Source: SKLM01 sp964575455 (GTDB lineage: Bacteria > Chloroflexota > Anaerolineae > B4-G1). From it: DNA of 64,000 bases. The translations under genes were made by a program, and so were the position numbers. The stretch is taken from the NCBI GenBank assembly GCA_964575455.1, contig CAZNRX010000015.1:5230-69229 (forward strand), in the 5' to 3' direction. The notes beneath the pieces are model-generated. The model saw nothing but the letters and a program-made list of their open reading frames with translations. It was not told where the DNA came from and searched no databases. Shown here in pieces: positions 1 to 7,164 of this stretch (positions are counted from its first letter, which is position 1; every line of letters begins with the position of its first letter).

Positions 1-935
1 CCATAGTCCGAGTCAAGGTTGTAGGGCGTCTGGGCGTCGACCACCTTCTTGCAGCGCACGGCGCAGGCCCAGCACGCCTCCATCCCCTTGCCGATTTCCT
101 CCAGGTAGATCTCCGAGCTGATCTTGCCCGCGCCGGGGAACACGCCGTCCCGGAAGTTGCGGATGGGCAGGTTACCCACCTCGACGCTCCCCTCCAGCCC
201 GGCGCCCGTGCCGAACTGGTGGAGCCCAGCTGCCCGCTCCCCGTCCCGCACCTCCTGCGCCGCGCGGCGGGCCAGCGCGCGCACCCTGTCGGGATCCTCG
301 GCCTCCAGCCTGGACGTCCCGCGCACCGCGACCGCCTTGAGCTTCTTGGACCCCATCACCGCGCCCATGCCCGTCCGGCCGGCGGCGTCCTTCAACCCGT
401 TCATCACGCAGGCGAAGCGCACCAGGTTCTCCCCGGCCGGGCCAATCATCGCGCACCGAACGCGATCGTCCTCCAGCTCCTCCCCAATCGCGTTCAACGT
501 CTCCTTGGTCGGGCTGCCCCAGAGGTGATCGGCGTCGCGGATCTCCGCCTCGCCGTCGTGGATCCAGAGATAGACCGGCTTATCGGACGCGCCCTCCACG
601 ATGATGGCGTCGAATCCGGCCTGCTTCAGCTCCGCGCCCCAGAAGCCGCCCACCTCGGCCGCGCCGAAGCCGCCGGTGAGCGGAGACCTAGCGCCGATGG
701 CGTTCCGCGACGCGCCCGAGATGGGCAGCCCCGTGATCACGCCTGCGGCGAAGACGAGCTTGTTCTCCGGTCCCAGGGGGTCGGTTCCCCTGGGGACCTC
801 TTTCAGCAGCACGTCGGCGATGACGTTCCAGCCGCCCAGGTACCGGCGGATCGTGACCTCCCCGGGCTCCTCGACCTCCACCGTGCCGGAGGAGAGGTTG
901 ACGCGCAGGATCTTGTTGTGAAAGGAGCGGGCCAT
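1..935 (-). CDS. Aldehyde ferredoxin oxidoreductase, N-terminal 311 residues (3' end outside window)
   Basis: Translation of the minus strand from ATG 935 gives a continuous AOR N-terminal half, starting MARSFHNKILRVNLSSG and continuing into the GAARSP-type pterin-binding region (GASRNAIGARSPLTGGFG). Near the window edge it reaches CWACAVRC, the first three cysteines of the family's 4Fe-4S site (CxxCxxxC); the fourth cysteine and the C-terminal domain lie outside. AAGGAGGT sits at 941-950 just before the ATG and fixes the start. Family members oxidise aldehydes to carboxylic acids with a tungstopterin and ferredoxin in the cytoplasm of anaerobes. It is transcribed divergently from the kinase operon at 1682. 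The substrate cannot be told from sequence. Confidence 0.93.
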   Translation of the reverse strand, partial: MARSFHNKILRVNLSSGTVEVEEPGEVTIRRYLGGWNVIADVLLKEVPRGTDPLGPENKLVFAAGVITGLPISGASRNAIGARSPLTGGFGAAEVGGFWGAELKQAGFDAIIVEGASDKPVYLWIHDGEAEIRDADHLWGSPTKETLNAIGEELEDDRVRCAMIGPAGENLVRFACVMNGLKDAAGRTGMGAVMGSKKLKAVAVRGTSRLEAEDPDRVRALARRAAQEVRDGERAAGLHQFGTGAGLEGSVEVGNLPIRNFRDGVFPGAGKISSEIYLEEIGKGMEACWACAVRCKKVVDAQTPYNLDSDY

Positions 936-977
936 CGGCTTGACCTCCTTGGTATGTCGCGACAGCTTCGTAGGCCG

Positions 978-1006
978 ATAGTAGCGAGATTGGCGATCTT
1001 TGTCAA
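978..1006 (-). promoter_or_regulatory. Sigma70-type promoter of the aldehyde ferredoxin oxidoreductase gene
   Basis: On the minus strand TTGACA (1006-1001) is followed after exactly 17 bases by TACTAT (983-978), 43 bases upstream of the start codon. It is a perfect -35 with a 4/6 -10 at ideal spacing. Confidence 0.75.
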
Positions 1007-1587
1007 GCCCGCCGGAGGGTGTCGCATGAGCGAGTGTCTTGACCTTTAGGGTTTTCGCGCAGCGCATCACCACCCCAAGAACGTCTTCACCGGGCATAAA
1101 ATGGCGCGCTGCGAGCAGTAAACTGAAACCCTGATGCTCCTCACACAACAGACCTTGGCTTTTCCCCAGCTCCTAGCCCCGTCCCCGGGGGCGGCTGGCC
1201 CAAGACAAAGCTCGGTAGCGTGCGTCAGTCGCCCCGAGGACGAGGCTCGGAGCAATTGAAAGGTCCAGGCCAGATGCGTGAAATGGCACTAAAGGTCTCG
1301 GACGTCAAAATCCTTGCTCCTGCCAAACCACCGCCGCCGTTTGACGCGAATGATAACACCCTGGCGTCAGGGCAGGGCGATTGCATTTGGCATCCTCGCT
1401 CAGCCTGGATCGCCAGATCCAGAGCGAGCTATAGAGAGCATGTCCTTAGACTTCCGAATTTTCTAAGCCTCCCCACCCCTCTATTACCCTCTTGGCCCTG
1501 CGAAACGTGATTCTTGAGCACAGTCCTGAACACAAAATTCGGAAGTCTCATCATGTGCGATTGCCCTGGGCGTCGGGGCGTGTCGCA
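1007..1587. other. Divergent intergenic region, no gene seen
   Basis: Short reading frames here do not resemble proteins and have no ribosome site. The only structures noticed are the long-range inverted repeat at 1448-1548 and the promoters at its two edges. Confidence 0.6.
1448..1548. repeat. 15-bp perfect inverted repeat with 71-bp spacer
   Basis: AGACTTCCGAATTTT at 1448-1462 is exactly complementary to AAAATTCGGAAGTCT at 1534-1548. The left arm also overlaps a small palindrome, CTTAGA (1445-1450) with TCTAAG (1462-1467). The pair lies 40-140 bases upstream of the kinase promoter. It could be paired operator sites bound by a looping regulator, or the ends of a small mobile remnant. No transposase or target duplication was seen. 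Confidence 0.8.
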
Positions 1588-1616
1588 TTGACAAGCGACG
1601 GGTCGGAGGGTATACT
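1588..1616 (+). promoter_or_regulatory. Consensus promoter of the kinase/M14/L,D-transpeptidase operon
   Basis: TTGACA at 1588-1593, a 17-base spacer, then TATACT at 1611-1616 (6/6 and 5/6 matches). The predicted start near 1623 gives a leader of about 60 bases. Confidence 0.8.
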
Positions 1617-1621
1617 CTCAG

Positions 1622-1655
1622 ACGTCTCGTTGAGGATCGCGCCCTAGAGAGACGT
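1622..1655 (+). promoter_or_regulatory. 5'-leader hairpin of the kinase operon
   Basis: ACGTCTC (1622-1628) pairs with GAGACGT (1649-1655) across a 20-base loop, between the predicted transcription start and the GGAGG ribosome site. Possibly an mRNA-stability or regulatory structure; the function is not known. Confidence 0.4.
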
Positions 1656-1681
1656 TACCCGAACTTCCTGGAGGACTGCCT

Positions 1682-3547
1682 ATGGCATCAGACTTCGTTG
1701 GACGGCGACTGGGTCAGTACGAGATCCGGGAGCTGCTTGGCCGGGGCGGGATGGCCGTGGTCTACAAGGCCTACCAGCCGACGTTGGACCGCTCCGTCGC
1801 CATCAAGGTGCTGCCGCACGAGCTCACCTTCGATGGGGAGTTCGTGGAGCGCTTCCTGCGGGAGGCCCGCGCCGTCGCCCGCCTGAACCATCCCCACATC
1901 GTCACCATCCACGACGTGGGTCAGGCCGAGGGCGTCCACTTCATCGTGATGGAGTGCGTGGAGGGCACCTCGCTGGGCGAGCTCCTGCAGCAGCCGGGGG
2001 GCGTCTCGCCCCAGCAGGCGAGGCGGATCGTCTCGGACGTGGCCTCGGCGCTCGACTACGCGCACCAACGGGGCTTCGTGCACCGCGACATCAAGCCCGG
2101 GAACATCCTCCTCGCCTCTGACGGCACCGCGAAGCTGGTCGACTTCGGCATCGTCAAGGCCGCCGAGGGCACCCGTCTGACCCAGACGGGGACGTTGCTC
2201 GGCACCCCCGCCTACATGTCGCCAGAGCAGGCCCGGGGCACTGGCATCGAGCGGGCCACCGATATCTACTCGCTCGGCGTGGTGGTGTACGAGATGCTGG
2301 CCGGTCGCGTGCCCTTCACCGGGCCAACCATGGCCGTGCTCCACGCCCACGTGTACGATCCGCCCGATCTCGGCGTGTTGCCCGGCGGCGTGCAGCACGT
2401 GGTGGGAAAGGCGCTGGCCAAGGACCCGGGGGCGCGATACAGAACCGCGAGGGCGTTTGCGCAGGCGCTGGGGCAGGTCATAGAGGGCAGACCGGCGCAA
2501 GTTCCCGGGACTCGACCGCCGTCACCGCCACCGGCACCGCCCAAGGGGCGGGACGGCCCCCTGGTGCCGGTGTGGGTCTGGGGTCTTGGTGCGGCAGCCG
2601 TCGGGCTGGCGCTGATCACGGGCGTCGTGATTGCCGTTTTCGCGGGCTTCCTGGCGGAGCCCTCCCCCACGCCCACCACCAGCAGCCCCACGGTCCGCCC
2701 AACGGTCACCGTCACTGCAACCCCGCTCTCGCCATCGCCCACGCCGGAGGGGGACGATCCGTCCCCTACGCCAACCAGCACGCCCACGCCCTTCATCACG
2801 CCCACACCGGATCTGACCATGCGCTGGAACACCATCGGGCGGTCCGTGCAGGGGCGTGAGCTCTCCGTCGGGGCCATCGGCGAGCCCGCCGACCTGGCCG
2901 TGCTTCTGGTGGGCTCCATCCAGGGGGACCAACCGACCACCCGCGAGCTGGTGGCGGCCCTGTCCAGCCATTTCGAGGAGCATCCGACCCAGGTGCCAAA
3001 GAACGTCGCTCTCTACTTCCTGCCCTCATTGAACCCGGACGGCAACGCCGTCGACTCACGCTTCAATGCGAACGACGTGGACCTGAATCGCAATTGGGAC
3101 ACGGCGGACTGGCGCTCCAACGCGGCTGTCCCCGGTTACGCGGACGGCAAGCCCGGTGCTGGCGGCGCGCGGCCCTTCTCGGAGCCAGAGACTGCAGCGG
3201 CAGCCGATTTCATCTCGGAGCTGAAGAGGCAGAGGCGCGAGGTGCTTGTGATCATACTCCATTCGTCCGTGCGGCGCTCAACCGGCGAGGTGTATCCTGG
3301 AGGGGACAACTCGCTGGACGCGGCCTATCGCTACGCTTCGGTGACGGGCTATGACGTCGAGGACGAATGGGGGGAGTACACCACGTCGGGGGAGATGGTC
3401 ACCTGGTGTGCTGAGCAGGGCATTCCCTCGATCGACGTCGTCATCCCGGCCTCGCAGCAGCCCTCGTCACAGGTTCCGGGGACGAACAGGACGCTGCGGG
3501 ATCTCGCTGCGGATGCTGTGCTCGACGTGGCCGAATCCCTTCGGTAG
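1682..3547 (+). CDS. Transmembrane Ser/Thr protein kinase fused to a degenerate M14 carboxypeptidase-like ectodomain
   Basis: 621 aa. Residues 1-270 form a PknB-type kinase: glycine loop around 20-24, Lys42 (VAIK), Glu61, HRDIKPGN at 134-141, DFG at 154-156, PE at 181-182. It should be active. One membrane helix spans about 296-322, followed by a Pro/Thr linker (327-376). Residues 380-621 are outside the cell and resemble zinc carboxypeptidases: NPDG 451-454, DLNRNWD 467-473, His527. The first metal-binding segment reads IQGDQP (413-418), so its His and Glu are lost, and the catalytic Glu near 587 is Val. I infer a binding-only peptidoglycan or peptide sensor taking the place of PASTA domains. 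GGAGG precedes the start. The gene begins an operon with an intact M14 peptidase and an L,D-transpeptidase. Confidence 0.9.
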   Translation: MASDFVGRRLGQYEIRELLGRGGMAVVYKAYQPTLDRSVAIKVLPHELTFDGEFVERFLREARAVARLNHPHIVTIHDVGQAEGVHFIVMECVEGTSLGELLQQPGGVSPQQARRIVSDVASALDYAHQRGFVHRDIKPGNILLASDGTAKLVDFGIVKAAEGTRLTQTGTLLGTPAYMSPEQARGTGIERATDIYSLGVVVYEMLAGRVPFTGPTMAVLHAHVYDPPDLGVLPGGVQHVVGKALAKDPGARYRTARAFAQALGQVIEGRPAQVPGTRPPSPPPAPPKGRDGPLVPVWVWGLGAAAVGLALITGVVIAVFAGFLAEPSPTPTTSSPTVRPTVTVTATPLSPSPTPEGDDPSPTPTSTPTPFITPTPDLTMRWNTIGRSVQGRELSVGAIGEPADLAVLLVGSIQGDQPTTRELVAALSSHFEEHPTQVPKNVALYFLPSLNPDGNAVDSRFNANDVDLNRNWDTADWRSNAAVPGYADGKPGAGGARPFSEPETAAAADFISELKRQRREVLVIILHSSVRRSTGEVYPGGDNSLDAAYRYASVTGYDVEDEWGEYTTSGEMVTWCAEQGIPSIDVVIPASQQPSSQVPGTNRTLRDLAADAVLDVAESLR

Positions 3548-3573
3548 TAACCCTAGGAAGAGAACGCGCAAGT

Positions 3574-4776
3574 ATGACTAAACAGCAAGACAATCGCAGC
3601 AGGCTGATCTCTAGCACGGCCGCTCTGGCGGTGCTGTTCGTTCTCGTCGTCGTGCTCGCCTTCGGCGGAGGCCTGGCCCTGGGGCGTCTGTGGGGGGGCA
3701 GATACGGAAGCCCGCCCTCAGCCCCACCCGCCGCGGAGGCCGAGACGGACAGCCCGGAGGAGGCGGAGATTCCCCCGCCTTCCCCGACGGCGACCGAGCC
3801 ATCCGAATCATCTGAGCCGTCCGACCCTACGGCGTCCCCGGTCCCGGTTGAGGAGACCGACACGCCTCCACCTCCGACGCCCACGGCGACGCCGCAGGCC
3901 TTCTCGGAGGGGCCGTTCGTCTACGGCCGTTCGTACAACGGGAACGAGCTCCGCGCCTACCGATTAGGCACCGGTCCATCGGCTCGCGCGCTCATCGGCG
4001 GCATTCACGGGGGGTACGAGTGGAACACCACCGTGCTGGTGAGCGAGACGCTCTCCTACCTGCAGCAGAACCACGACCCGATTCCACCCGACGTGACGCT
4101 CTACATCATCCCCTGCGCCAATCCAGACGGTTATGCTGCCGGAACCGATGCCATTCACGGTCGCGTCAACGGCAACAACGTGGACCTGAACCGGAACTGG
4201 GACTACCAACACCAGATCACGGCCACGCACGGCACCCGACCGGTGAAGGCCGGTCCGTACCCCTTCTCCGAGCCGGAGACGCGGGCGCTGCGCGACTTCA
4301 TCTTTGAGCGCGACGTTGAGCTGGCCATCTTCTACCACAGCGCGATGGCCAAGGTATTCTCCGGAGCCGTGAGGGAGAACTGTGCCACGTTCGAGCTGGC
4401 GGAGATGATGTCGGACGTGACGGGGTATCCACACGCCCCGGAGGGCGTGCCCGGGCAGATAACGACTGGTGACGCCATCGACTACCTTTCGAAGGTGGGC
4501 ATCACGGCCGTTGAGATCGAGCTCACCAACCACCAGGATATCGATTGGGACCGAAACTGGAGAGGGGTGCAGGCGTTCCTCGATTGGGAGCTGCCGGCCG
4601 GCCAGGGGGCCCTCATCCGCCACGAGGTGCAGCCCGGTGAGACGCTGCTGGGCCTGGCGGTCGAGTACGGCGTCAAGGAGGAGGCGATCATGCTCGCGAA
4701 TGAGGGAATAGACGACCCGGATCAGATCCGCGTGGGGCAGATCATCCTCATACCCAGGACATCCGTAGAAGACTGA
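3574..4776 (+). CDS. Membrane-anchored M14-family zinc peptidase with C-terminal LysM
   Basis: 400 aa. N-terminal membrane anchor at about 12-38, a Pro/Ser/Thr-rich linker to about 110, the M14 domain at 112-340, and LysM at about 349-395 (VQPGETL ... VGQIILIP). Zinc-site residues are visible: His145 and Glu149 (HGGYE, one residue longer than the usual HxxE) and His255 (FYHSA). NPDG (183-186), DLNRNWD (204-210) and Glu314/Glu316 in VEIELT complete the active site. M14 enzymes with LysM typically trim peptides, often murein stem peptides, at the cell wall. Its ectodomain is homologous to that of the kinase encoded 26 bases upstream but keeps the catalytic residues the kinase lost. That suggests an enzyme/sensor pair made by duplication. 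Confidence 0.9.
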   Translation: MTKQQDNRSRLISSTAALAVLFVLVVVLAFGGGLALGRLWGGRYGSPPSAPPAAEAETDSPEEAEIPPPSPTATEPSESSEPSDPTASPVPVEETDTPPPPTPTATPQAFSEGPFVYGRSYNGNELRAYRLGTGPSARALIGGIHGGYEWNTTVLVSETLSYLQQNHDPIPPDVTLYIIPCANPDGYAAGTDAIHGRVNGNNVDLNRNWDYQHQITATHGTRPVKAGPYPFSEPETRALRDFIFERDVELAIFYHSAMAKVFSGAVRENCATFELAEMMSDVTGYPHAPEGVPGQITTGDAIDYLSKVGITAVEIELTNHQDIDWDRNWRGVQAFLDWELPAGQGALIRHEVQPGETLLGLAVEYGVKEEAIMLANEGIDDPDQIRVGQIILIPRTSVED

Positions 4777-4777
4777 C

Positions 4778-5629
4778 ATGGGGTCGACCAGATCAGCTCC
4801 CTGCCGCAATCGCCCGACAGACATGGCCTTGCGAGTGAGCGGCGCCTTGCCCGTCTGCTGGGCTCGTTATCGATCCCTTTGCCTGCTCCTGGTGGCCCTG
4901 GGCGGCTTTGGCTTCAGGCCGCCGCGCCCGGATGTCGCTGCGCCACATCGACGTAGCGGGATCGTGCAGGATCGACAGGCCGCCGGGAGGGTAGCGCGAA
5001 CGTCGGGGGCGTACACTGGCGATTGCGCGGCGCCTCCAGACGCTCGTATCACCGCCGCCCGGGGGCAGCGTGACCACCCCGGTCTCGTGACCGGCGAGGT
5101 GCTCGAGCTCCGGCGCCAGGTCAGGGAGATGCGCGCCCAGAGCAAAAGAGCAAACCCGGCCCAGGCGGATGCGGGGGACGTCTCACAGGAGGGGGCGACG
5201 GACGACGTCCAGGTGCCTGCGCCTCAGGGCAAGGCCTTGGTCGTCGACCAGGCCGCCCAGGTGGTGCGCGTCTACGAGGATGGCGTGGAGATCCGCACGC
5301 TGCTGGCCAGCACCGGCGTGCCGCCGCTGTACACGCCCGCCTTCCGCGGCCATGTCGGCTACTTCGCCGGCACGATCTACGGACACGGCAGCTGGGCGGA
5401 CGACGCTTGGTACGTCTTCAGGGCGGGCGGGAACATCTACCTCCACGGCCTGCCCTACACCACCTCCGAGGATGAGAAAGCGTACACCGGAGGTGAGTCC
5501 CTCGGCGTGCGCCCCTCCTCGCACGGGTGCATTCGCCTCGCGCCGGCCGATGCCCGCTGGCTGACCCGTTGGGATCCCGGAGGCGCGCCCATCGTGGTGA
5601 CGCCTCCCCAGCTGGACAGGGAGTGGTAG
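4778..5629 (+). CDS. Secreted L,D-transpeptidase (YkuD domain)
   Basis: 283 aa from ATG 4778, one base after the previous stop. ATG 4823 is a possible start that would put the hydrophobic segment (residues 31-46) in normal signal-peptide position; neither has a strong ribosome site. Residues 150-275 form a YkuD domain with YLHGLP (221-226) and the catalytic SHGCIRL (248-254), nucleophile Cys251. These enzymes make 3-3 peptidoglycan cross-links or attach proteins to murein. The middle region (about 100-150) is charged and linker-like. Its place behind the kinase and the M14-LysM peptidase indicates joint control of cell-wall remodelling. Confidence 0.9.
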   Translation: MGSTRSAPCRNRPTDMALRVSGALPVCWARYRSLCLLLVALGGFGFRPPRPDVAAPHRRSGIVQDRQAAGRVARTSGAYTGDCAAPPDARITAARGQRDHPGLVTGEVLELRRQVREMRAQSKRANPAQADAGDVSQEGATDDVQVPAPQGKALVVDQAAQVVRVYEDGVEIRTLLASTGVPPLYTPAFRGHVGYFAGTIYGHGSWADDAWYVFRAGGNIYLHGLPYTTSEDEKAYTGGESLGVRPSSHGCIRLAPADARWLTRWDPGGAPIVVTPPQLDREW

Positions 5630-5772
5630 ACCGCAGGGCCTCCGCTGGGTGACGGCCGAGATGGCTGGCGCCGGTTGGCCTCGCTTGAACCTCGCCTCGG
5701 GGCCCCTGGACGAGACAAACAATAGTCTGCCCGTCGTCGTGAGCCTGCGTCTGTTGAGAGACTAGGACGGAC

Positions 5773-5991
5773 CTAAGGCTGCGGTGGAGGGCCGTGGTCC
5801 GGAGGGATCGTCTCCCCGTCTGGAAGATTCCGCAGATAGCTGTACGGGACGATCTCCACGTCCTCCCACACGTAGCCCTCGGCCTCGAAGGCCTCGATAT
5901 CCACGATCCCTCGCGAGCGAAAACGAGCCAACAACACGCAGGGGGGGACGACCCACCTTTTGACGAGGATCGCAAAACGAGTAGAATGGAC
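5773..5991 (-). pseudogene. Possible gene remnant, about 72 codons
   Basis: A minus-strand frame open from 5991 to the TAG at 5773-5775 has protein-like composition (VVPPCVLLARFRSRGIV, then an acidic stretch and a DGETIPPDHGPPP-type tail). It has no start codon with a ribosome site and overlaps the leader of the next plus-strand gene. It may be the 3' end of a lost gene. No family was recognised. Confidence 0.3.
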
Positions 5992-6027
5992 TCAGTCTGG
6001 GAGACGGGATGGGAAAGGGGAACCTCA

Positions 6028-6984
6028 ATGGCCGATGACCGAGCTCGCCTGTTCGCCCGCCTGGCCGCCGAGCGCAGCCGGCTGCTGGCCGGGCTTCTGG
6101 GACTGAATAGGAGGATGGTGACGGAGGAGGCCTTCCTGGATGACTGGACGGTGAAGGACCTTCTGGCCCACGTCGCTGCCTGGGATCGCTGGGAGCATCA
6201 CCAGATGAAGCGCATGCGCGCCGGGGAGCCTCCGCAGGATGTCGCCGTGGACGCCTTCAACGCCCTGGTGGTGACGCAGTCGCAGGATCGCTCCTTGCCG
6301 GAGGTGTTGACGGAGCTGCAGGACGCCCGCGCCTCGTGGGTGGCCTGGCTGCGGGGCCTAGATGAGGGGGTGTTCTTCAGGAGCCGCCCCTTCGACGATT
6401 GGGACTGGGCCTTCCCCAATTGCATGGAGATCCAATGGCAGCACGACGCCGAGCATGCGTCTCAGATCGCCGCGTGGAGACAGGCGTATGACGTCGAGGG
6501 CGACGTTGGCCCCAAGTGCATCCTGCTGGCCGCCCTAAGCGCCGCCCGTGAGGAGCTGCTGGACGCCTCCGCCCTGGTCCCTCCTGGCGATCGCGCGTCC
6601 CGCCGCGTCTGCGGCGTATGGACGCTGAAGGATGTGCTGGGGCACACCGCCGACTGGGAGCAGGTGGGCGTGGAAGGCCTGCGCTTGATGGCCCGCGGTC
6701 GACCGCCCGACGTTGGCCGCATCGGCGACATCGACGCCTGGAACCACGAGCACGCCGAGGCCCGCCGCGATCAGCCGTGGGAGCAGGTCTGGGCCGACCT
6801 GCACGCGACGCGGGAGGCGCTGGTGGAGGTGCTGGACGGCATGGCCCAGGCCGGTCTGGCGCGATCCTACCCTTTTCCCTGGGGGCCACGGGGCACGGCG
6901 TACCAGTGGGTCGCCGTCTTCGTCACCCACGACCGCGAGCACGCTGAGGGTCTGCGCGGGGAGCTGGCGGCTGAGAACGGCTAG
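6028..6984 (+). CDS. Tandem DinB/ClbS-like four-helix protein
   Basis: 318 aa from ATG 6028 (AAAGGGGA just upstream); a longer frame begins at 5794 but lacks coding character and a ribosome site. Two repeats of a DinB-superfamily four-helix bundle are visible. Repeat 1 has WTVKDLLAHVAAWD and HDAEHASQ; repeat 2 has WTLKDVLGHTADWE and HDREHAEG. The spaced histidines are the usual metal-binding triad of this superfamily. Related single-domain proteins include thiol-dependent transferases and the ClbS self-protection protein. The reaction here is unknown. Having both halves in one chain may replace the dimer formed by single-domain relatives. Confidence 0.8.
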   Translation: MADDRARLFARLAAERSRLLAGLLGLNRRMVTEEAFLDDWTVKDLLAHVAAWDRWEHHQMKRMRAGEPPQDVAVDAFNALVVTQSQDRSLPEVLTELQDARASWVAWLRGLDEGVFFRSRPFDDWDWAFPNCMEIQWQHDAEHASQIAAWRQAYDVEGDVGPKCILLAALSAAREELLDASALVPPGDRASRRVCGVWTLKDVLGHTADWEQVGVEGLRLMARGRPPDVGRIGDIDAWNHEHAEARRDQPWEQVWADLHATREALVEVLDGMAQAGLARSYPFPWGPRGTAYQWVAVFVTHDREHAEGLRGELAAENG

Positions 6985-7049
6985 CTCAGACATCTAGCCC
7001 ACGCCACACGGAGTATCCAGGTTTTACTACAGGCAGGCTTCCGGTCCTG

Positions 7050-7058
7050 TGGTATACT
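7050..7058 (+). promoter_or_regulatory. Extended -10 promoter element before the CAP-domain gene
   Basis: TGG-TATACT (7050-7058) has the TGn extension and a 5/6 -10 match, about 107 bases before ATG 7165. No good -35 is present, which fits extended -10 promoters. Confidence 0.45.
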
Positions 7059-7164
7059 AATGCTGAAGGCCATTCGGCAGTCAGACTGCCCCTCGTTCTT
7101 GGACGCTGCGGCGTCATAGCTGAGGGGGAAAGGAGAGAAACCGATCATTAGGAGGCGCTGGACC

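Noticed and set aside
5794..6027. N-terminal extension of the DinB-like protein
   Set aside because: The extension has no coding character, and ATG 6028 has a proper ribosome site and natural domain start.
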